Shown here: one piece after another, positions 46,701-58,700 of the stretch
Position numbering within the stretch: the stretch's first letter is position 1
How the letters are laid out: every line of letters starts with the position of its first letter
Assembly: GCA_026874595.1 (NCBI GenBank)
Contig: CM049310.1
Span: 47,381,058-47,445,057 of the forward strand
DNA: 64,000 nt
Direction of reading: 5' to 3'
Source of the DNA: Sipunculus nudus
Taxonomy: Eukaryota > Annelida > Sipuncula > Golfingiida > Sipunculidae
Program-made: the position numbers and the translations under genes
The notes under the pieces: model-generated
What the model saw: only the letters and a program-made list of their open reading frames with translations
Told to the model about the DNA's origin: nothing
Databases searched by the model: none

Positions 46701-49700
46701 GTGGCACCACCTTTTGTCTTTCTCTTGTTTCGTGCCTTTTAATACCCCATTATTGCCACTTGACAGAACTGTGAACATTATAAGTGTAAAACTTATGGAC
46801 AGATTGGGCTGAAATTGTGGATGTACATTGATCTTGGATACCTCCATCTTGTATCCAAGACTGGTGGCGCCATCTGCAATTGTTTGCTGTGGGGTCCATC
46901 TGTACATGTGCTTTTGATGAAAATTGCTCAAATCTCAGGAGTGGTTCAAGGTATTGGCCTTTAATTTGGCATGTCTATTCATTGTGGAAAATTTTCTCAT
47001 AGACCAGACAGGTGGCACCACCTTCCTTTCCTTTTTTGTAGAATAAATTAATGCTCTTTTGTCAATTGGGTGTGCTGTATTGTCAGACTGTGCATTAACC
47101 ATAGATCTTGGCCTCCTTCATCTTGTATGCAAGATTGGTGGTGCCATCTGCCATTTTTTTGTGTGGAGTCCACAGGTAAATTTGTTTTAGATGAATATTG
47201 CTCATATCTGAGGAGTCCTTCAATGTGTTGGTCTCCAATTTTGCATGTACATCCATCTTGGAGAGTTTTCTTGTCAACCAGACAGGTGGCGCCACCTACC
47301 TCACCATTTTTATAGTGTAAATTTATACCCCTTTCATAAGAGTGATTCTCTGTATTTGCCACCATGTTTGTAAAAAAATATAGTTTCTCAAGTTGATAGA
47401 TGTTCCATAGATGCTTGCCAAGTGTCAGTATATGCTGCTGAAGTTTGGGGGGGGGGGGACTATTCTTAAAGGGGGGGGGCATTAATTGACTGGCAATACT
47501 ATGGTACCTGCAGTGCCAAGAAATATCTAGTTTTCCACAAATTTAACATAAAAAGTGGAACTTTTCGTTAACCTGCAATCTGTTTCTTTACAGCCCCTGA
47601 AAGAGAACAAATTTGTGATACCCAAGTCCCGTTACGACTCTATTGATTCCTACCTCAGTCCTTGCAGCCAGCAGTACAACGATATAGACCTGGTGTATGA
47701 CAAAGGCCTTTATCGGGAGATGAGAGATGCTGGTAAGACTGTTACCTGGTTCATTAGGCCTGGAAATCATGAATGTTTTATGTTTACATATCATGTTGCT
47801 CTCAGCTTTTATGGTCTAAGGGTAGAGCACAGGACTCAAAAAGCTTGGAGATCTTGAATTCTATTCAGATCTCAGCCGAAGAGCGGTGAGATTTTCACAG
47901 GGTGAGCGTGGCAGACTTAATGTGAAGGCTGTCAGGGTTGGGGTAATTGTAATGTGTCATTGTAATTACCTATAATTGATTACATTTTTATGCCCCCGCC
48001 ACAAAGTGGCCGGGGCATATAGTTTTACCCATGTCCGTCATTCCGTCCTTCTGTCATTCCGAAATCAAACAGTTGTACGGACTTTTTTTCGCAATGCCTG
48101 CAGATATGGCCTGATTTTTGGTGTGTGGGCAGATATAGACCAGTTACAGATCGAGTTCGCGTTTCATCCCGGTTGACCTACTTTTGACCGTTTTACGGAT
48201 ACTAAACTTAGAAAATTTCATGAAAAATAGAAATTTTCATGACAAATACACATGTACAAACTTTTTTTCGCAATGCCTGCAGATATTGGCCTGATTTTTG
48301 GTGTGTGGGCAGATATAGACCAGTTACAGATCTAGATAGTGTTTCGTCTTGGTTGACCTACTTTTGACTGTTTAACAGCTCCTGAACATAGAAAATTTAA
48401 TGAAAAATATGAACTTTCATGACAAATACACATGTACAGACTTTTTTTCGCAATGCCTGCAGATATTGGCCTGATTTTTTGTTTGTGGGCAGATATTGAC
48501 CAGTTACAGAAAGAGTTTGTGTTTCGTCCCAGTTGACCTACTTTTTTACCGTTTTACAGCTCCTGAACATAGAAAATTTCATGAAAATTAAAATTTTCAT
48601 GACAAATACACATGTACAGACTTTTTTTCGCAATGCCTGCAGATATTGGCCTGATTTTTGGTGTGTGGGCAGATATAGACCAGTTACAGATCTTTTTTCA
48701 TGTTTCGTCCTGGTTGACCTACTTTTGACTGTTTAACAGCTCCTGAACATAGAAAATTTAATGAAAAATAAGAAATTTCATGACAAATACACATGTACAG
48801 ATTTTTTTTCACAATGCCTGCAGATATTGGCCTGATTTTTTGTGTGTGGGCAGATATTGACCAGTTAGAGATAGAGTTTGTGTTTCGTCCCAGTTGACCT
48901 ACTTTTGACCGTTTTACAGCTCCTGAACATAGAAAATTTCATGAAAATTAAAATTTTCATGACAAATACACATGTACAGACTTTTTTTCGCAATACCTGC
49001 AGGTATTGGCCTGATTTTTGGTGTGTGGGCAGATAATGACCAGTTACAGATTGAGCTCACGTTTTGTCCCAGTTGACCTACTTTTGACCGTTTGACGGTG
49101 CTCTAACATAGAAATTTCATAAAAAAAGTGCACATGTACAGACTTTTTATCGCAGTGCCTGCAGATACGGGCCTGATTTTAGGTGTGTAGGCAGATAATG
49201 ACCAGTTACAGATCGAGTTCTTGTTTTGTCCCAGTTGACTTACTTTTGACCATTTCACTGCTCCTGAACTTAGAAAATTTCACCAAAAAAATATAAATTT
49301 TCATAACAAATGCATATGTACGGACTTTTTCTCCTCAATGCCTGCAGATACCACCCTGATTTTTTATGTGTGGGCAGATAATGACAGTTACAGATCGAGT
49401 TCGCATTTCATCCCGGTTGACCTACTTTTGATTATTTTACGGCTCCTAAACATAGAAAATTTCATGAAAGACAGAAATTTTTATGGAAAATGCACATATA
49501 TGGACTTATTTTCACAATGCCTGCAGATACTGGCCTGATTTTTGGTGTGTTGCTTGATAATGACCTGTTACAGATCGAGTTTGCATTTTGCCTTTGTTGA
49601 CCTACTTTTGACCATACGACACACCTCCTGTACTTAAAAAATTTTTCAAAAATTTAACAAATGTTTCTAATTTGCCCCAGGCGGGGGCATTTGTGTCGGT

Positions 49701-52700
49701 CCGACACATCTAGTTTTTTTCAAGTAATTGAATGTAATTTGTAATTGGCCAAAATTCAATTACAAGTAATTGTAATTGTTATGATTACAAACTTGAAAAT
49801 AGATGTAATTTCAATTACTTTACAGTTAATGACAGATAACTGTACCTAAAACTTTATTCATTTGTACTGTTTATCAAGACACCCTGGGTAAGGATTATGA
49901 GTATGTAATAAACAGGAAAACTACTAAATTAGTATGCTGATCTTTCATTTGAGGCATTCATATTTTTTTTGCAAATGCCTGTGCTGCCATCTAGATAAGG
50001 TAATAGATTTATATAATGGATGCATATGTCTAGAGCTATACTAGGACAAGTACGGTCTTGCTTCATTTAACACTTTTATTTAATTGAACGAGTCTTTGGT
50101 TGGAATATACTCCTATACTGTTCTGATTACATCAGTGTTTATCTGCTAATTTATTGACACTGAGAGAGTCGCAGGGACAATAGAGGCTAATGATCTGGAA
50201 AGGCTATTATCAGAATTACCTCTAGTGGATGACCAATGAGGTAAACAGAGATTGCTATAAAGATAGCAAGGCTGTCTCAGTTGGCTGACTGTAGCTGACT
50301 ATTTCCATTGTTCCCTGTGACACACATGGCCTGGGGACTCTGGACAATGTACACTACTAATTATTCATAAAGAAAATAAACATGGTGAATGTACTGAATT
50401 TTCACTCACTTTTCCTATAATTAACTTCATTGCATCAAATTGTAGTATATTCTATATTCAGCATGTTAATATTTATATGAATTATTCATATGGAATATAA
50501 ACATTTTTGATTGTCATGAAAGTAACATTGTGTTTTAAATTCCAGGATTTACAATATATCTATAAAGGGCATTGACACTGTAAGTTTAAACTTTAGGACC
50601 TATGTGTTTATTAATGTGAAAGAACAGTAGCAAAGGATTTTAAATTTTCAGAGGTTTGACCAAGCAACTGTTTCCACAGGTGACCTTGTTAGTGCCAGTG
50701 TTATCTAGAAGCACTACATTTGTCCAGTAAAGGATACATGTGGTTAAAGAATATTAGATAAATTTTTAACACTGGTGATATCTGAATGTGATAGTTGTTG
50801 ATTTCAAGATAATACATAGTTTACCTACACATGCATTCAGATATTCTACTTCATGTAAAATTTCTAATTAAAAAAGTTACAACTGCTTTATTTACAAGGA
50901 AAAAAGTGATGTTCATATATGTGTTCTGGCAATATGTTTTGCCTATCCATATATGATTATCCTTGGTAAAGATCTCATGAACTTTAATATGTGACATCAG
51001 ACTTTATGTGTGCTTGTAGTTTCCCATCATATTTCTAATATATTCTCCTTTCTAGTATGAATGATACTTGACATGAATCATGCTTAGAACTGTAGATTTT
51101 GTATAAGGTAATTGAAAGTAATTAATTACATTTGTAAAGTAATTGTAATTTAATCATTACTTTGTGAAATTTAAGTCATTTGTAATTGTAATTGTAATTT
51201 TGGAAGTAATTGTAATGATTATTTTTCAATGTAATTGGCCCCAACCCAAAAGGCTATAACCCCCCCCCCCCCCCCCCCGCCTTGCTGTGTATCACGCACA
51301 AATGAGTGCATCTTGGGGATGTTCCTTGGTGTTATGACCCAGCAGTGGGGATGATAAAACACCCAGGACCTGCAGGTGCAGTAGTCAACGGGCCTGGGTG
51401 ACACCAGGGTATAAAATAAAATAACAGGAAGAGTGTTATGGAATTCTGCAGATGTACATACTTAGCTGAAAAATTGGATTAGTCTGCATTTAAAAAATAG
51501 AGGCAGTACCTCCACCAAAAAAATTGTAAAAAAAAACATGTTGCTAAAGTTAGCATCATTTGCGAAAACCCTTATACCTAAAATCAATCCATTAGACCCC
51601 GTAAAGTATTTAATATTATCAACCTTGTACGTTGTTCATTCTGCTGGTATACATAATTTTGAAAACGGTTTTGAGATAATGTCATGTAGTTTAATAATAG
51701 CCTTTTTAAATCGTGGCTTGCTTTTACTGGTCAATTAAAATAGCATACTATTAAAAAAAAATCATTTAATGAAAATTGATGAAAATTTAAAAAATATGTT
51801 CACCATGAACTGAAATAATGCACCAGGTTTAAAATGATGTACAATTTATGGGTCCTATATTAATTTTAAATAACTTTTGGTTGATTTCAAGAATGAGTTG
51901 TGGTTTTCCTGGGATCCTATCTTAGAAGTTTTTAAATGCTAAGGTAATAGATAGTTGCAGAGATTTGATGCAACACTAACTGTACTGACTAACAGGAATT
52001 CTTTGTGTTGTAATGTTCAAGCAATAGTAATAGTGACCAGACAAAACGTTCAGAATAATAATATTGGACATCTGCAACATCAGTTATCCACTAACATCTT
52101 GCACATGCATCTTATGCATGTATCAAAAACTGTCTTTTGCAAATACAACTGGGGAAACGGAATTTGGTTGATCTAAAACAGTGCTGCGAAAAGTTTGAAA
52201 TTTTAAAATTTTATTAAAAGCATGTTTTTAGCTCAGCTGACTATAAGTTATCTGAGCTATAGTCGTGGTCCTTTGTCTGTCATCTGTTCGTCCGGCTGTC
52301 TGTTAACAGGGTACATTTTCAAACTGTTTGACCTACCAATCCAAAATTTTGCATACAGTTAAATGTCCCCAAGAACTCCTACTATACAGAAAATTGGGTC
52401 ACTAGGACTTTGTTCCTTTGAGATATTAAGGAAAAACTTCATTTTTCCATAAAAAAGCCAATGTTACATTTCATGGCTGCCTAATATCAAAACCACTGAT
52501 CTATTTTTGATCATTTTTAGTTAGCATATTCTGCCATACATTTTCTGTGTACATTCCAAAAATTAGATCAGTATTGCATATTGTTTTGAAGTTTTGGGCC
52601 CAAACATATGCAATTTTTAAAAAATCACGAAATATATTTACTCACTTAACATGAGAATTGCTGAAGCTAGAGACTTTTTTTCAGGGGTAAAACTTTATTT

Positions 52701-55700
52701 AATCAAGATTCAGTTGTTTACTCAAAATTAGATTTGAAATTTCAGTTATTAGCATTAATAAAAAATCAATACCTTAAATTTTGTCCAACTTTGGCCATGG
52801 TACGTTTTTTCCCTGTAAGCACTGTTGATTTAATTTTCACAGCATATATTTATAAAGATTTAATCTTTTAAAATCTGAAATTTCAATGGAATTGATTGAA
52901 AAGAGTAGCTTTTATATAAGTTCTCATACACCATGTCAACTGTTGCTTACATCAAGCCCACCTAGTAGAATATCCTTCACCTGTGTTAAATAACCCGCTC
53001 CAGAGGGGAAGCCTGCCTTGGCTCAGCTTGGCCACTACTGGCAGGCTTCCCCTCTGCCCTGCTCGACCCTCCCTCTCCCAGATGGTGCATCAACTAGATG
53101 AATGTTATAATTTACTGTATTTGATTCATTCTTATTCTAGGCTGTGCTGCATATTAGATTTTGGTGAAGAAAATTAAGCATGTACTGAAAACTTCAATGT
53201 ACAAAACTTTTTAATAGTGATTCAAGGGATAATCTTGAAGATTCCATGTTGTTGCATTATTTTCTTTTAAATTCAGTTTAAACATTTGTGATTTAAAAAT
53301 AATAAAATATATGTGTATGCATAGTATAACCCGATGTGGGCTAAACTCTGTATAAAAAATGATTGCAACTAAGAATTCTGATAAAAACTTGTAAATAAAA
53401 AAAAATGAATCTGATAAAAACTAGTAATGGAAAAAGTGGATATGCTAAAACAAATAGGCTCTAATATAAACTGAAATGCATTATTCCCTTGAAAGTGAAA
53501 TAAAGGTATTAGTCCATTCTGTCCATTTGCCTGTCCATCTGTAAATTTTTCATATGCATCATAGTATTTCAAAACTTTTCCTGTTTTTGTTCATGACAGT
53601 CTTATCAGAGTATAAGTTTTGCAATCATATATTTAGAACTTTACTATAACCAAGTAGGAGGGCCCCTTTCCTCTTAGCTTCTCATATGCTTATATATATG
53701 AAAAACATTACAATAGAATATTTTGCATATTTTGCCTTTGCAAAAACTTCAAACTTCAGCTGGGGCCGTGACCCATGGGTCCCTTGTTTTTAATAGCATG
53801 TGTAACCCCTTTCTTGTGATGTTGTATGTTGCTACTGAGATATATGTGTTGTGGCCAATGATGGTTTATTAGGTTACAACTCAGAACACTGCCATTGTTT
53901 TAAAAATCTAAGCAGAGCTGTTAGTTCAGTCATGGCTTGTTAGATCAGGGAGTCTGGCCAGCATGTGCACCATTAGTTTATCAGTATCAGGGTCTTCCCA
54001 GGAAGAAGATAAACCAGACATTACATATCCTGGTCTGAAGTACTACCATCTGTTAATTGCTGGGGATGTATCTTTGCAGGAATTGACCACTTGTTGGCAC
54101 AGCATGTGGCACATTTGTTTATCAGGGAACCGGTGTCCCTTTTCAGTGAGCGGGTACACCAGAACGATGAGACTGATACAGACCATTTTGAAGTAAGTAC
54201 CATAAGTATTATAAATAATGAAAAAAAACTGTTACTGTAGCACTATAACCAAAGGAAATGTGTAGGTGTACTGAAAAAAATGGTATTGTTGCAAGATTCA
54301 ATTAAAAAATTAAAACAATGAATAGAGAACCATAAATATTGTAAACATTTATCAAGTTACGAAAAGTATCATAAACTAAATACATAAATTCACATTTTTA
54401 CACACCTATAACCCATAAAATTTATGGACACATAGATATGAAACAGTTCAATATTTCTGCATATTATCACATATTTTTTAACATCAAGTCATATTTTTAA
54501 CACCTAATGATTATTTTACAGAATATTCAGTCAACAAATTGGCAGACAATGAGATTCAAACCTCCACCGCCAAACTCAACCATTGGATGGAGAGTGGAGT
54601 TTAGGCCACTGGATGTAAGTCTGAACATTATTGGTCTGTCACTTGACCTTTGACCCAGAATATTTTATCCAGTTTAATGATAGGTTAAAATCACAGGTTT
54701 AAAGTTAAATATCGCAGAAGATTTTATTTAAAATGGGTGTATTATTTTTCATGCAAACTAGTGAAGACATTAATTTTGTTCATATCATTTATATTCTTTG
54801 AAGCAATGTGTGTGTTATTTATTATTTTATGAAGCACAAGTGATCTGTGGTTGTGTTGGATTTCATGTCAAGAAATGATAAAAAGTAAAGGTGAAACAGC
54901 ATTGTAAATGTTAAATATGTGCATAACAGAACATATCAGTTGTTTACATCTGTAGTCCCATGTTAATTTTTATTTTTACTGAAACTGAAAACTACATTGG
55001 ATTGTGGAAGAAATTTTTTAAAAGAAATATAAAAGACGTAAAACTGTTATTGTCAATGCTAGGGATGATGCTAATCAATATATGTGACTATTTTACATTA
55101 CAGGTCCAGTTGACAGATTTTGAGAATGCTGCCTTTGTGGTTTTTATTGTTCTGATGACACGAGTGATTCTCTCATACAACCTCAACTTTGTTATCCCTA
55201 TATCTAAGGTGAGTCACTATGTAGCCAATCACAGGCCAGACTTAAGGTCAAATCACAGTCTGAGGATCACATGATTGTCTTATGGTCACTGTCACTTGGC
55301 AAACTTATGGTCAGAGCATTGGGTGTTTATTATTACCGGTATGATTATTTCAGAGTCAAATTTGTTGTAAAAACATAGCTTTATTTGTATTTCTTATTGC
55401 ATTTACTAGTCTTGTTATTAAGAGTAGCACATATATTAATGAGTTTGCATCATAGGCTTTAACAAATTTTAATACTTATCTGGTTATCTGTCAAAGTGAA
55501 CACTTTTACTTTACTTTTAACAAATAGTGTGCTGGATATACACAGTTGTAGATTTTCAGTCAGTTAAACTGAAATAATCTACTATTGTATCTATGGTGTA
55601 TGCAAAAGGATTTATTTCAGATGGGTAGTTTGTTTGAGTTTTGACAGATGGCAGCACTTTATTGTGGTTCTTGTTCTCAGGTTGATGAGAATATGAAAAG

Positions 55701-58700
55701 GGCACACAAGCGAGATGCAGTGAGAAAAGAAAAATTTTACTTCAGGCGAGACATTATGACAGGTAAGATATCTTAGAAAGAGGCATTTCAGTTAAAAAAA
55801 TATATAAAATAGGTAATAGTTGACCAATCACAAGAATGTGTTTATACCTTTCAAGTACATCTTTTAGCAATGGCTGAACATTTTTGTCTTTGATATGTTA
55901 GCAGGTTCACATAGATAAATTAATTTAATTGTACCAAGGTGGTATTTGAGTTTGGATGTTAAAATTAATTTTAAATTATGTACCTGTCTCTGCATGAAAT
56001 GCCACAAAATTAATAGTTTTTAAAGGAGCAGTGAAATGATATTTTTTTATTCATATGGTGAAGATATATTTGTAATGTCTAAGAAATATTTTTTATCAAA
56101 TTTAACAAGGCCTACTAGCCTAATGTGAACCTGTGCACAGTTTGAGAGTATGAATGGAGGTCCATTTTAAAATTTAATATTGATCCTCATATGTCCTGCA
56201 TATCTACCTTAGTCATTATGATTTTAAGCTAAATCGACGTTTCGGACCTGCAAGTTTCGGACTAGGACATTTTGAAAGTAGGATGTATCAGTCAGGATAT
56301 TTCGGATATGTTCTTTTTGCCAGGGAGGATTATTGGGACAGATGAACGGACAATATGGCAGCATGGTTTCAGAGAAGAACATTTTTAGCCCAGCTGACTA
56401 TAAGTCATCTGAGCTATAGTCGTGGTCCATTGTCTGTCGTCCGTCCGTCCGTCTGTCCGTCTGTCCGTCCGTCCGTAGATGTGGCACGTTTTGAAACCGT
56501 AAGACCTAGGAATCCAAAATTCGGCATAATGTTAGATGTCCCCAAGATCTCCTACCAAGCCGAAAACTGATTCTTTGCAACTTCGTTCCTTTGAGAAATT
56601 AAGGAAAAACCTCAATTTTTTATTAAAAACCTATTTTCACACTTCAGGACTGCCTAATATCAAAACCACTCATCTGTTTTTCCTTATATTTACAATAAAT
56701 ATTCCTCTATATAGTTCCTATGTACATGCCAGAAATTATGTCTGTGTTATTTAATTAAAAAAAGTTATGGGCCCAAACATAATGCATTTTGTAAAAAATC
56801 AGGAAAGATATTTGATCACTTAACACAAAAAATGTTAAAGCTATCGACCTTTTTTCCAGTAATATAACTTTAATTAATCAAAATTAAATTGTATACCCAA
56901 AATTAGATGAAAATCTTTTAAATTTTCTAAAATATTAATAAAAATAAAAAATTGGTACCTTAAATTTTGCCCAACTTTGACCATGGCACGTTTTTTTCCT
57001 GTAAGTACTGTGGATTTAATTTTCACAGCATGTTTTTGTTAGCATTTCAACTGTTAACACCAAAAATTTGAAACTAGTTGATCAAAAACTGTAGATTTTA
57101 ATAAGTTTTCAAGCACCATGTAACATATTGTTTACATCAAGCTAGTGTTATGCAGTTTGCAAGAGCTCAGCTCCCCAGCTTCAGCTCTTATTTCATTAAA
57201 TTCGGCATACAGTTAGATGTCTCCAAAATCCCCTACCATGCCAAGAATTTGGTCACTAGGACTTAATACCTTCGAAATATTAATGAAAAACTTCATTTTT
57301 CCATTAAAAACCCATTGTTACACTTCAAGACTGCCTAATATCAAAACCACTGATCTGACTTTAATCATAAATAATATACATATTTTTCATTCTCTATGCA
57401 CATGCCAGAATGATGTCAGTATTGCGTAATTGTTTTAAGTTATGGGCCCAAACATAATGCACTTTGTAAAAAATCAAGAAATATATTTACTCCCTTAACA
57501 AGGGCATTGCTGAAGCTAGAGATTTTTTTTGTCAGGGATGTAACATTATTTAATCAAGATTCAATTGAATACCCAAAATTAGTTCTGAATTTTTCAAATT
57601 TTATAAGTTATTAGTATAAATATAAAATTAGTACCTTAAATTTAGCCCAACTGTGACCATGGCACGTTTGTGTCCTGTGAGCACTGTTGATATAATTTTC
57701 ATATCATGCACACATTAGGATTTCAGCTTTTTAGTTTAGAAAGCTGAAAGAAATTGGCCAAAAATTGTAGCTTTTATTAATGTTTTTTATGAGACCCTGT
57801 CAGACTTTGGCTCTCTCCAGCCCCTCTTGAGTCACCTGTATGTTGACCTTGTTGACCTTACATCAAATTATGCACGCTTGAGGCGAGGCATACAGAAATC
57901 CAGGCAGCTTATGGCCAGCCACAGTTGATCCAGGTGTCCAACCCAACTCATCTAGTAGTTTTAACCAACAACATAACAATAAACAATAAATTAATAAATT
58001 TTTATTGGTTTTTAATAACAAATTAAAGAAAAATAGAAAAGGAATTTGTTAGTTTATAATAACAGGAAATTAACTTGCAGTTACTGATGATATAAGAATC
58101 TTGTATCGATGGGTAGAATGTCACATATTCCAAATAACACCATGCAGTCACCTATGGCATTTTCAGTTCAATTTTAATGATAAGGAAGTAAATCATATTA
58201 TTCATTACTAATCATTAGGGATCATATGAAGGAAATTAATGATAGACAAAGATGCAGTTGATAATATTAATCTAGATTCCTACTGTGTCTAGTGTGTACA
58301 TTGATGTGAAATTAGTCCAAAATGAATTTTTTACAGTTATTTTTTAATATAAATAAAAGCCATAAAACCAGGTACTTATGATCATTATTTAAATGTGTGA
58401 ATTTTGTATATTCTGGATTCTCAACATCATTGGTTGGTGAAACTGAATAAATACCAGACATGGTGCGAATACTTTGTAATTGTATTTAAATACGAATATG
58501 ATTATGTACTCCATTATAAAATTTCTTGCATAAAGAATAGGAATTCAGGTAAAAATGAAAGTATATGAATACTCGTGCAAATACTTTCAAAATGTATTCA
58601 TGAATGCATTCATGAATATATTCTTTAATATTATTTTAATAATCATATCAGTTATATTTCATTTAAAAAAATCATATGATTCTCTTATTATTTTTTATAA

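Larger units (their letters stand above)
47733..54079 (+). other. GCLC intron 9 (6.3 kb)
   Basis: Contains a tRNA-SINE-like fragment, the nested composite element 47933-51249, a poly-C run, and large dispersed element copy 3. The stretch 51420-52220 shows nothing recognisable. Confidence 0.8.
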
